Assembly (NCBI GenBank): GCA_024695475.1 | Contig: JAILIC010000120.1 | Location: 1 to 48,238 of the forward strand | DNA: 48,238 nt | Direction of reading: 5' to 3' | From: Treponema sp. | GTDB lineage: Bacteria; Spirochaetota; Spirochaetia; Treponematales; Treponemataceae | Shown here: positions 14,666 to 22,848 of the stretch, one piece after another | Layout of the letters: every line of letters starts with the position of its first letter | Position numbering within the stretch: the first letter of the stretch is position 1 | Notes under the pieces: model-generated | Database searches by the model: none | Told to the model about the DNA's origin: nothing | Seen by the model: only the letters and a program-made list of their open reading frames with translations | Made by a program: the position numbers and the translations under genes

Positions 14666-16189
14666 GTGACTACAACAAATGCAATTGAACTAAAACAAAT
14701 TTGCAAGCGCTTTGGAAAAGTACTTGCAAATAACAATATATCACTTTCAATACGAAAACATGAAATTCTTGCCATTCTAGGCGAAAACGGTAGTGGCAAA
14801 ACAACATTGATGAATATCATTTCTGGTATATACAGACCAGACAGTGGACACATCTATGTTAACGATAAGGAAGTAATCATACACTCACCACAAGATGCCC
14901 ATACTTTAAAAATAGGCATGATTCATCAACATTACAAACTAGTCAATGTGTTTACCGCCACAGAAAACATTATTCTCGGTCAATCAGAACAATCGGTTTT
15001 ACATCTCGATCAGATCAAAAAGGATATACAAACCATTTGTGATTCCTATGGCTTTAAGATTAATCTTGACCAAAAGATATATTCTATGTCGATATCACAA
15101 AAACAAACAGTCGAAATCGTCAAGACGCTCTATCAAGGTGCTGATATCTTGATACTTGATGAACCAACAGCAGTTCTCACTCCTCAAGAGACAACAAATC
15201 TCTTTAAAATCCTCAAAGCCATGCGAGATGCGGGCAAAGCTATCGTCATCATTACGCACAAACTAAACGAAGTTTTGGAAATTTCTGATAGAGTATCTAT
15301 CCTGCGTAAGGGAGAGTACATCGATACTATAGCCACTAAAGATGCTACAATAGCACACCTTACCGAGCTCATGGTTGGACAAAAAGTACCACTCAACATA
15401 CAACGCTCGGTACCTCAAAATACAAAACGCAGGCTTACGGTAGAAAACCTAACCGTTACCAATAAAGATAACATACACGTTTTAAAAAATATCTCATTTA
15501 CCGCACACAGTGGTGAAATACTTGGAATTGCAGGAATTTCAGGCAGCGGTACAAAAGAGCTCTTTGAAGCCATTGCTGGCATTCAAAGCGCAACAGGCTC
15601 AATCATATATTATGACCAAACTGACAAACCCATTACCATCAGTGGTCTTACTCCGCAAAAAATCAAGCAGGCAGGAGCTTCCATAGCGTTTGTTCCAGAA
15701 GATCGCCTCGGCATGGGCCTTATCGGTTCCATGGGCATATCAAAAAATGTTATTTTAACTAATTATAAAGACAGGCATATTTCAATTACAGACTATACAT
15801 CACACAAAAAAAAGGCAGAAGCTATTATACAAAAGATGGGAGTCGTAACACCATCTACAGAGTACCCTGTAAGAAGATTATCTGGCGGAAACATTCAAAA
15901 AGTATTAGTCGGAAGAGAAATTTCATCACAACCAGGCGTCTTGCTAGTTGCCTATCCCGTAAGAGGATTGGACATCAATTCTTCCTATGCAATTTACAAC
16001 CAATTAAACAAAGAAAAAGAACGCGGATGTGCCGTTATCAGCCTTATTGAGGATCTTGATGTACTCATCGAATTAAGTGACAGAATCCTCGTTCTATATA
16101 ATGGACACATTACCGGTATCGTTGATGCACGAAAAACTACTAAAGAGGAATTAGGCATACTAATGACATCTGACGGAGACAACAAATGA
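14666..16189 (+). CDS. ABC transporter ATP-binding protein with two fused nucleotide-binding domains
   Basis: The 507-aa cytoplasmic protein energises the BMP transporter. NBD1 (about 1-245) has Walker A GENGSGKTT and Walker B ILILDEPTAVLT, but a degenerate signature (MSISQKQ). NBD2 (about 255-500) has a degenerate Walker A (GISGSGTKE) and Walker B (VAYPVRGLD) but an intact signature LSGGN. The pairing therefore gives one complete composite site (Walker A of NBD1 with the signature of NBD2) and one dead site, as in the RbsA/RfuB-like group. The start is GTG at 14666 with AAAGG nine bases upstream. It overlaps the following permease gene by four bases (ATGA). Confidence 0.93.
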   Translation: MTTTNAIELKQICKRFGKVLANNNISLSIRKHEILAILGENGSGKTTLMNIISGIYRPDSGHIYVNDKEVIIHSPQDAHTLKIGMIHQHYKLVNVFTATENIILGQSEQSVLHLDQIKKDIQTICDSYGFKINLDQKIYSMSISQKQTVEIVKTLYQGADILILDEPTAVLTPQETTNLFKILKAMRDAGKAIVIITHKLNEVLEISDRVSILRKGEYIDTIATKDATIAHLTELMVGQKVPLNIQRSVPQNTKRRLTVENLTVTNKDNIHVLKNISFTAHSGEILGIAGISGSGTKELFEAIAGIQSATGSIIYYDQTDKPITISGLTPQKIKQAGASIAFVPEDRLGMGLIGSMGISKNVILTNYKDRHISITDYTSHKKKAEAIIQKMGVVTPSTEYPVRRLSGGNIQKVLVGREISSQPGVLLVAYPVRGLDINSSYAIYNQLNKEKERGCAVISLIEDLDVLIELSDRILVLYNGHITGIVDARKTTKEELGILMTSDGDNK

Positions 16190-17271
16190 TTATAGATATA
16201 CGTATTTCAAAAAAAGACGAGATTCCTCTGGGGCATACAATCGGATACCGCATTTTTGCCATTATTACAGCGCTCATTGTCTGTAGTTTTATAATCATTG
16301 GCATTACCGGTCTTAACCCTCTCGGAGTCTTTAGAGAGATTATCAACGGAGCTTGGGGAACAAACAGACGTTTTTGGGTTACCATCCGTGATATGCTCGT
16401 TTTATTCCTCGTAGCAGAAGGACTGGTTCCTGCTTTTAAGATGCGGTTTTGGAACATCGGAGCAGAAGGTCAAATTCTTATGGGAGGGCTCGCTTCTGCG
16501 ATGCTCATGATATACCTGCCATTCCTCCCCCATTGGCTGCTCCTCACGGCAATCATTATCGCAAGCTGTTTGGCAGGAATGCTCTGGGGTATCATACCGG
16601 CCATATTTAAGGCAAAATACAATACTAACGAGTCATTATTTACCCTGATGATGAACTATATTGCCATCCAGCTCATTACGTTTTGCATTGTCTTTTGGGA
16701 AAATCCTGCAGGTTCTAATACGGTAGGCATTATCAATGGAACAACTAATGCAGGATGGTTTCCACCAGTTTTTGGATTAAAATATGGAGTTAATATTTTA
16801 CTTGTCATTATTGCGGTTAGTTTTATCAAGTATTATCTGACTGCAACAAAACAAGGATACGAATTAGCTGTCGTCGGCGAAAGTTGGAACACTGCAAAAT
16901 ATGCCGGTATACAAGTTTCTACAGTAATCATCAGAACAATGGCAGTATCTGGTGCAATATGCGGTTTAGCAGGAGCTCTTGTTGTTTCAGGAGCAAGCCA
17001 TACCATTTCCACAAGTCTCGCAGGAGGGCGAGGATTTACAGCCATAATCGTTACGTGGATGTCTTCATTTAATACGCTGAGTATGCTTTGCATATCCTTA
17101 TTACTTGTTACTATGGAAAATGGAGCCATTCAAATCGCAACTCAATTTGGTCTCAATGAGAATGTTTCAGAAATCCTAACAGGCATCATAATTTTCTTTT
17201 TAATAAGTAGCGATTTCTTTATTCATTATAGCATAGCCATACAAAAGAAAAAAAAGGAGACACAAAAATGA
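16186..17271 (+). CDS. ABC transporter permease (BPD_transp_2), first subunit
   Basis: The 361-aa protein has an N-terminal cytoplasmic stretch and about nine or ten membrane segments. Family marks include AEGLVPAFKMRFWNIGAEGQ ILMGG near residues 80-105 and the coupling-helix region ELAVVGESWNTAKYAGIQVS, which contacts the ATPase. The GLAGALVVSGASHTISTSLA region is also typical of BMP-associated permeases. It forms a heterodimer with the next gene product. The ATGA overlap on both sides shows strict operon coupling. The substrate is set by the binding protein and is unknown. Confidence 0.93.
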   Translation: MIIDIRISKKDEIPLGHTIGYRIFAIITALIVCSFIIIGITGLNPLGVFREIINGAWGTNRRFWVTIRDMLVLFLVAEGLVPAFKMRFWNIGAEGQILMGGLASAMLMIYLPFLPHWLLLTAIIIASCLAGMLWGIIPAIFKAKYNTNESLFTLMMNYIAIQLITFCIVFWENPAGSNTVGIINGTTNAGWFPPVFGLKYGVNILLVIIAVSFIKYYLTATKQGYELAVVGESWNTAKYAGIQVSTVIIRTMAVSGAICGLAGALVVSGASHTISTSLAGGRGFTAIIVTWMSSFNTLSMLCISLLLVTMENGAIQIATQFGLNENVSEILTGIIIFFLISSDFFIHYSIAIQKKKKETQK

Positions 17272-18251
17272 CAACTATTTTACTTATTTTTATACAGAAA
17301 TCCATAACACAAGGTATTGGCATACTGTATGGCTCCATCGGCGAAATTCTGACTGAAAAATCTGGAAAACTTAATTTAGGAATTCCAGGTTTGATGTATA
17401 TTGGTGGTGTATCAGGTCTTATAGGAGCTTACTATTATGAGCTCAATGCCACACATCCCATACCAATAGTAGGATTAGTTATATCCCTGCTTTGCTCAAT
17501 AGTGTTTACGGGACTCGGGGCAAGTATTTATGCATACCTTACTATCAGCCTCAGGACAAATCAAAATGTCGTAGGACTTGCATTAACCACATTTGGTATC
17601 GGTTTCGGTAATTTTTTTGGGGGATCGCTCTCAAAACTTGCAGGAGGTGTCGGACAAATTTCTGTAGCGACAACCGCACAAGTATATAAGACACAAATTC
17701 CACTGCTTTCAAAAATACCAGTGCTCGGATCTCTTTTATTTTCATACGGATTTTTAACCTATCTTGCTATACTATTAGCATTTGCACTGTCATGGTTTTT
17801 GCAACGTACTAAAGTCGGATTACAACTTCGAGCCATTGGTGAAAATCCCTCAGCAGCCGATGCTGCAGGTATTGATATCCAAAAATATACATATATTGCT
17901 ACCATTGTCGGGGGCATTATCGCAGGCTTTGGGGGACTATTTTTTGTCATGGACTATCTCGGTGGTACCTGGACTAATAATGGTTTTGGAGACCGAGGCT
18001 GGCTAGCAATTGCACTCGTTATTTTTTCGCTCTGGGATACAAAAAAAGCAATTGCAGGCTCCTTTTTATTTGGCGCCCTCTACATCCTGTATCTGTATAT
18101 CCCAAATCTCTCACGTAGTACGCAAGAGCTATTTAAGATGTCTCAATACCTTGTTACCATTATTGTTCTTGTCATAACCAGTATGCAAAAAAAGCAAGAG
18201 TATCAACCGCCTGAAAGTTTAGGAATTCCGTATTTTAGAGAAGACAGATAA
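17268..18251 (+). CDS. ABC transporter permease (BPD_transp_2), second subunit
   Basis: The 327-aa membrane protein carries the conserved GEILTEKSGKLNLGIPGLMY near residue 25 and the coupling motif LRAIGENPSAADAAGIDIQK, with about nine hydrophobic segments between them. It is the partner permease of the BMP transporter and the last gene of the operon. Its ATG overlaps the previous TGA. After the stop there is a GGGTGA/TCACCC mini-hairpin without a T tract, then short repeats, so I do not see a clean terminator. Confidence 0.93.
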   Translation: MTTILLIFIQKSITQGIGILYGSIGEILTEKSGKLNLGIPGLMYIGGVSGLIGAYYYELNATHPIPIVGLVISLLCSIVFTGLGASIYAYLTISLRTNQNVVGLALTTFGIGFGNFFGGSLSKLAGGVGQISVATTAQVYKTQIPLLSKIPVLGSLLFSYGFLTYLAILLAFALSWFLQRTKVGLQLRAIGENPSAADAAGIDIQKYTYIATIVGGIIAGFGGLFFVMDYLGGTWTNNGFGDRGWLAIALVIFSLWDTKKAIAGSFLFGALYILYLYIPNLSRSTQELFKMSQYLVTIIVLVITSMQKKQEYQPPESLGIPYFREDR

Positions 18252-18284
18252 AACAGTCTTGGGTGATGCCTTCACCCTCGCTAA

Positions 18285-18370
18285 TCGGATACCATCATCT
18301 TAACTAATCGGATACCATCATCCTCGCTATGGTGATGGTACCATCCTAAGTGATCGGATACCATCATCCT
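18285..18370. repeat. Three copies of an ATCGGATACCATCATC repeat with internal palindrome
   Basis: The unit TCGGATACCATCATC occurs at about 18285, 18308 and 18354. A 12-bp palindrome GATGGTACCATC (18334-18345) lies between copies two and three, and its TGATGGTA can pair with TACCATCA of copy two. Spacers are only 8 and about 31 bases and differ, so this is not a CRISPR array. The stretch 18252-18400 holds no gene. Confidence 0.75.
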
Positions 18371-18400
18371 ATGTGATATGCACCCAGCATCTTACTCCAT

Positions 18401-19005
18401 TTAAAACTGATACGTTAGACCATTGGCACTGGTAAAGGTAAAGCCAGTGATATATCCAGAGATTTCGTACGGTACATCCACCGTTTGCGGATAATCGACA
18501 AATGTATAATCACTCCAAGTCATAGTTCCACTACCATCACGCGTATAGTTTTGGTAAAGATATTCCTTAAGTTTGAGTGTACCATTGGAATTTATATCAC
18601 CTTCATACAAACCTTCGGAAACAATCCTATACGCAGAAACAGAACTTGGAGCCATTATATTATATTTACCAGTATCATATACGTAAATGTCGTAAACATT
18701 ATTACCAAATTGATCATTTAACGGCGACGACGGCGAGCTAGAAGCATCAGGTGCATTTTTGCCAATATATGTCATTTCAATATTTACGACATTCTGTCCA
18801 GCTTCCACTACGACATTGGACTTAGACCCTGTAAACGCATGATATCCATAACTATGACTGATAAGTGAAAAGAGATTTGCGTCAATACTGATGACAGCTC
18901 CGACCGGAATATCATCAAATACCATCTGATAGGTTTCTGGCGTCTGATTTTTGCATTATCTCCCCTTCCATAATCGTTACGATATTGTAAGTCTCTATTT
19001 GTCAA
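18401..19005 (-). pseudogene. Remnant of a secreted/surface protein gene, frameshifted near its 5' end
   Basis: The open frame from 18955 down to 18401 encodes NQTPETYQMVFDDIPVGAVI and a beta-rich region (VVVEAGQNVVNIEMTYIGKN) of the kind seen in large treponemal surface proteins with short Ser/Pro linkers. In this frame a TAA stops the reading upstream at 18956-18958. The adjacent frame continues upstream from there (TNRDLQYRNDYGRGDNAK), so one indel, plausibly in the A5 run at about 18950, would join them. There is no signal peptide and no normal start with a Shine-Dalgarno in the right frame. An internal ATG at 18925 could still give a 174-aa product. I favour a truncated pseudogene. Confidence 0.6.
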
Positions 19006-19058
19006 AACTATTGCAACTTACTCTAAATTATACGATTATAGTCAAAAGGAGAGAATTT

Positions 19059-20228
19059 ATGAAAACATATAACTTTGATGAGATTATCCCAAGAAAAGGC
19101 ACCATGTGCATCAAATATGATGCAGCCAAAGAGCGTGGTAAAGCAGAAGATATTTTACCCCTTTGGGTTGCAGACATGGACTTTCAATGTGCAGATCCTA
19201 TTTTACAAGCCATACATGATACAGCTAACCATGGTATTTATGGATACTCAAGTCCAGATCATACGTATTTTGATGCAATTGCGTCATGGATGCAGTCTCA
19301 CCACAATTGGACAGTCAAAAAAGACTGGCTGGTTACCACCCCAGGTGTCGTATTTGCCATCTCGCAAGCAATTCGTGCTTTTTCAAAAGAAGGGGATGCC
19401 ATTTTAATTCAACAGCCGGTATATTATCCGTTTAGCAATCAAATACAAAAAAATAACCGTAAACTTGTCAGCAATGATCTTGTCTATAAAGATGGATCAT
19501 ATATCATTGATTTTACTGACTTTGAACAAAAAATCATTGAAAACAATGTACGTATTTTTATCTTATGTTCTCCACACAATCCAGTTGGACGCGTATGGAC
19601 TAAAGATGAGCTACAAAAAATAGGAAGCATCTGTAAAAAACACAATGTCCTTATTGTATCTGATGAAATTCATGCAGACTTTACCTATGACGGTTTTACC
19701 CACACGCCTTTTATTCTTGCTTGCCCTGACTTACAAGATCAAACCATTGTCTGTACAGCTCCCAGCAAAACATTCAACATTGCAGGCTTGCAGTGTTCCA
19801 ACATTTTTATTCCAAACAAAACACTGCGCTCTCAATTTGTTGACGAAATAGACCGTACCGGATATTGCGAAATGAATACCATCGCACTCAAAGCTTCTGT
19901 TGCAGCCTACGCACACGGAGATGAGTGGTTTAGCCAACTAAAAGCGTACCTGGCAAAAAATCTTGCATTTGTCCGTACATACCTAGCCGAGCACCTACCC
20001 ACAGCACGGCTTGTCGAGCCACAAGGTACATACCTTGTCTGGATTGATTTTTCAGGCTACGGCTATACCGATGCAGAGCTAAACGACCGTATCAGTAATA
20101 AGGCAAAGGTATGGTTAGATGAAGGCAGTATCTTTGGTAAAAGTGGAGAACAATTTGAGCGATTTAACATTGCCTGTCCTACCAGTATTATTAAACAGGC
20201 ATTAGATCAGATAGCGTTAGCTTTATAA
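19059..20228 (+). CDS. PLP-dependent C-S lyase, MalY/PatB/cystalysin family
   Basis: The 389-aa fold-type I enzyme has the family signature SPHNPVGRVWTKDEL (171-185), SDEIHADFTYDGFTHTPF (201-218) and APSKTFNIAG, with K237 as the PLP lysine and D202 as the pyridine-N partner. N-terminal LPLWVADMDFQC and C-terminal GSIFGKSGEQFERFNIACP also match. It should beta-eliminate cystathionine or cysteine, releasing pyruvate, ammonia and a thiol or H2S. The T. denticola haemolysin cystalysin belongs to this family, so a role in H2S production or haemolysis is possible but not shown. The ATG at 19059 follows AAAGGAGAG. The gene stands alone and ends in a bidirectional terminator. Confidence 0.9.
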   Translation: MKTYNFDEIIPRKGTMCIKYDAAKERGKAEDILPLWVADMDFQCADPILQAIHDTANHGIYGYSSPDHTYFDAIASWMQSHHNWTVKKDWLVTTPGVVFAISQAIRAFSKEGDAILIQQPVYYPFSNQIQKNNRKLVSNDLVYKDGSYIIDFTDFEQKIIENNVRIFILCSPHNPVGRVWTKDELQKIGSICKKHNVLIVSDEIHADFTYDGFTHTPFILACPDLQDQTIVCTAPSKTFNIAGLQCSNIFIPNKTLRSQFVDEIDRTGYCEMNTIALKASVAAYAHGDEWFSQLKAYLAKNLAFVRTYLAEHLPTARLVEPQGTYLVWIDFSGYGYTDAELNDRISNKAKVWLDEGSIFGKSGEQFERFNIACPTSIIKQALDQIALAL

Positions 20229-20232
20229 AAAA

Positions 20233-20273
20233 AAGGCTGTTTTTATACACGATACATGCATAAAAACAGCCTT
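20233..20273. terminator. Bidirectional terminator between converging genes
   Basis: AAGGCTGTTTTTAT and ATAAAAACAGCCTT form a 14-bp stem around 13 bases. On the minus strand eight T residues follow, giving a strong terminator for the DUF3798 transporter operon. On the plus strand only a weaker T-rich tract follows for the C-S lyase gene. Confidence 0.88.
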
Positions 20274-20300
20274 ACTTGTTTTAAACAAATATGCGCGTTA

Positions 20301-20684
20301 CTAGTTTAAGTCAAATGGTTCCATAGCTCCGTCAATATCATTGGCGAGCTTTGGTATTGAAATAAGAACAGCATCTTGCTTCATTGGTATTTTTACCGTC
20401 CATGTTTTTTCGATCATGCCATCAAATGACTCTACATGGATTTTTAAAGTCTGTCCCTTTACAGTAAACTTATCTCTATCACCTTTCATAAATTCTGAAG
20501 GCTTTTGATTATTTAATTTAACTGTCATACCATTGATTGCGTTATATGATCCATCTTCGGCTTTTTTATTATCAATAAGTACGGTATGAGATCTGCCTGT
20601 AGTAAACATCACAATAGCAAGCAATACATAAACGACAATCAAAACAGAACGAACGATTACGCCTCTTTTATTTGTAATAGCCAT
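20301..20684 (-). CDS. Small single-pass membrane protein of the DUF3798 transporter operon
   Basis: The 127-aa protein has a short cytoplasmic head, one membrane segment (SVLIVVYVLLAIVMFTTG, residues 13-30) and an extracytoplasmic beta-rich domain (VLIDNKKAEDGSYNAINGMT ... IEKTWTVKIPMKQDAVLISI). I do not know its function. Proteins of this size sit beside DUF3798 transporters in other genomes as I recall (a DUF6672-like family; number not certain). It is the last gene of the operon, its start overlapping the permease stop as TAATG, so it is probably an accessory subunit of the transporter. Confidence 0.7.
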   Translation of the reverse strand: MAITNKRGVIVRSVLIVVYVLLAIVMFTTGRSHTVLIDNKKAEDGSYNAINGMTVKLNNQKPSEFMKGDRDKFTVKGQTLKIHVESFDGMIEKTWTVKIPMKQDAVLISIPKLANDIDGAMEPFDLN

Positions 20685-21796
20685 TATGCATTACCTCCCA
20701 TAGCACCCTGTCTAAGATTTTCACGAGCTTTTTCTGCATTACGTCTTGTCCGCCATGCATGGATAACAAGAGCCAGTGCAATAACGCCATAACCAATAAA
20801 CTGTCTAAAGTACTCACCGATATTTGCATTGCCAAAGAGGTTTTGTCCTGCACGAGGTACAACAATATACATCAAATGCAATAACACAACACCGGCAAAA
20901 CAGTTAGTGATACTAGCCTTAGATGCTGAAGCTCCACCAACAAGAATAGCCGCCGCTGCAAAAAATCCGGTCTGGTCATGAGCATTGTATGTCTGCATAT
21001 TACCCATGTTTTGCAAAAAGATAATCTGTCCCATACATGCCAAAACCGTAGAAATAACGATTGAAACAATACGGGTACGCTCAACAGGGATACCAGCAGA
21101 GTTTGATACAGACTGATTTTGACCAACAGCACGCATATCCTGACCAAGCTTAGTTTTTCTAAACCAAACGATAAAGAAACACAATGCAACAACTACCAAA
21201 TAGCTCGAAAGCGGAATATTAACTCCACCAACACGCAACATCAGCACGTTGTCCAAAACCTGACGTACAGGATCAAGATTTAAGGTATTACGGACACCAT
21301 AGCCACGAGACAAAGCAATTGCCTTGTTATGCAATGGGAACAAAGAACCAAACAGGTACAGTACAAAAAACTGATAAACACCGTTAAAAAAGAATCCCAA
21401 AATATAGCTAGTTACCATTTCACGACCGCGAGCTTTGTTCAAAATAGTACCAGCGATCCATCCTAAGACAACAGAAATTGGCATACCTATTAATGCTGCA
21501 AATACAAGACCTTGGATTCCTGAGATTCCCCAGTCCATTGCAAAAATGAGACCTATCTGTCCAGCCATAGCACCAAGTACCATACCAAAGTTGATACCCA
21601 TACCGGCCATAATTGGCAATATCAAAGAAAATACCAAAAAGGCGTTTCGTCCAATACGATTAAGGATTTCCTGCAAAATAAACTGACCAGAATATCCTGA
21701 TAACGGGATTGAAACTATAGTTAATGCCAAAAACAGTTCTGCAACTAGATAATCAGCCAAGAACCCTCTGACTTTTGAAACATTTATATCTTTCAT
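20684..21796 (-). CDS. ABC transporter permease (BPD_transp_2), DUF3798 system
   Basis: The 370-aa inner-membrane protein has about nine hydrophobic segments and the permease hallmarks FSLILPIMAGMGINFGMVLG, MVTSYILGFFFNGVYQFFVL and the coupling region MRAVGQNQSVSNSAGIPVER. It pairs with the permease encoded upstream. Both start and stop overlap neighbours as TAATG, so translation is coupled through the operon. The substrate is unknown and is decided by the DUF3798 binding proteins. Confidence 0.9.
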   Translation of the reverse strand: MKDINVSKVRGFLADYLVAELFLALTIVSIPLSGYSGQFILQEILNRIGRNAFLVFSLILPIMAGMGINFGMVLGAMAGQIGLIFAMDWGISGIQGLVFAALIGMPISVVLGWIAGTILNKARGREMVTSYILGFFFNGVYQFFVLYLFGSLFPLHNKAIALSRGYGVRNTLNLDPVRQVLDNVLMLRVGGVNIPLSSYLVVVALCFFIVWFRKTKLGQDMRAVGQNQSVSNSAGIPVERTRIVSIVISTVLACMGQIIFLQNMGNMQTYNAHDQTGFFAAAAILVGGASASKASITNCFAGVVLLHLMYIVVPRAGQNLFGNANIGEYFRQFIGYGVIALALVIHAWRTRRNAEKARENLRQGAMGGNA

Positions 21797-22848
21797 TATC
21801 TTGTCGCTCCTGTCTTTCGAGTCAATGCATACAAAATCATACCGTTTGACAATACAATACGGATAACTTCAGACACATCAGTTTGAAGAATACTATTAAT
21901 AACAGATGGCGTTAATGTCAGGATTCCCTGAAATAAGACGGTACCTATAATAACGTTGGCAACAGAAGCCTTATTAACAGAAGCACCACCTATCAATACA
22001 GCAGCAACAGCAGGAAAAGCCATATACAAAGGAGCTTGATACAACTGAATAAATCCATAGCTCTGCTGGTAAATCAAAATACCAATAGCACCAACTACTG
22101 TTGATACAACAACACTGATGCTACGCATTTTATTGATATTAATACCACTTGAACGGGCATAATCAGCATTTGAGCCAACAGCGATTATTGCAGTTCCTGT
22201 CTTACTGCGCATAAAAATTGACATTCCCAAGCAGCAGAGCAAACAGAACAAAATCATTCCTGTAGGGAACTCAAAATCGCCTATCTTAATCATAAGAAAA
22301 TAGCTCAACTGTTTAACCCAGTAACCATCCAATGTAATTGTCGTACGCAATCCCTGGCCCTTATATCCCCATACCATGTTTTCGCTTGTATAAGGGAGAA
22401 CCAGCCACATAATGGACATAAACATAACTGCAGCAAAACCGACATAAAGGGCAATTGTCATTTCTTCGCCACGGACACGATTGAGCAAACAGCTATATAA
22501 CCACCCAAACAAAATACCAAACGGAATGGATAGTGCCATTGCACCAAAAATACCAGCCCATCCGGTTAAACCAAACTGCATTGCCAATGTAGATCCCAGC
22601 AAACCGCTGATTACGCCCAATGACAAACCAAAGTTTAACCCTGCTCCAGACAAGATCATTGGAACCATAGCCAATGTCAACAATACATTTTGACCAAATC
22701 GGTTACAAATATCTCTCAGTGATGCCGCCATCGAAACTCCTACAAAAGGAGCCATTATAAACAACACCACAAGAAAGCCTGCAATAATCAATCGAGGCAA
22801 GCCAAACTCTTTTAGTTTTTCTTTTAAACTTTCATTGATAAGTGTCAT
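21796..22848 (-). CDS. ABC transporter permease (BPD_transp_2), DUF3798 system, partner subunit
   Basis: The 350-aa membrane protein shows LAMVPMILSGAGLNFGLSLG, EEMTIALYVGFAAVMFMSIM and a coupling region IIAVGSNADYARSSGININK. The paralogous relation to the next gene is visible in the shared GxxxNFGxxLGxxxG pattern, so the operon arose by permease duplication. The start overlaps the ATPase stop (ATGA); the stop overlaps the next start (TAATG). Confidence 0.9.
   Translation of the reverse strand: MTLINESLKEKLKEFGLPRLIIAGFLVVLFIMAPFVGVSMAASLRDICNRFGQNVLLTLAMVPMILSGAGLNFGLSLGVISGLLGSTLAMQFGLTGWAGIFGAMALSIPFGILFGWLYSCLLNRVRGEEMTIALYVGFAAVMFMSIMWLVLPYTSENMVWGYKGQGLRTTITLDGYWVKQLSYFLMIKIGDFEFPTGMILFCLLCCLGMSIFMRSKTGTAIIAVGSNADYARSSGININKMRSISVVVSTVVGAIGILIYQQSYGFIQLYQAPLYMAFPAVAAVLIGGASVNKASVANVIIGTVLFQGILTLTPSVINSILQTDVSEVIRIVLSNGMILYALTRKTGATR

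Noticed and set aside
18285..18370. Possible CRISPR array at the ATCGGATACCATCATC repeats
   Set aside because: Only three copies, spacers of about 8 and 31 bases, no leader and no cas gene; repeats are shorter than CRISPR repeats.
18951..19058. Longer start for the C-S lyase
   Set aside because: The extra 36 residues do not resemble the family N-terminus; AAAGGAGAG precedes the ATG at 19059.
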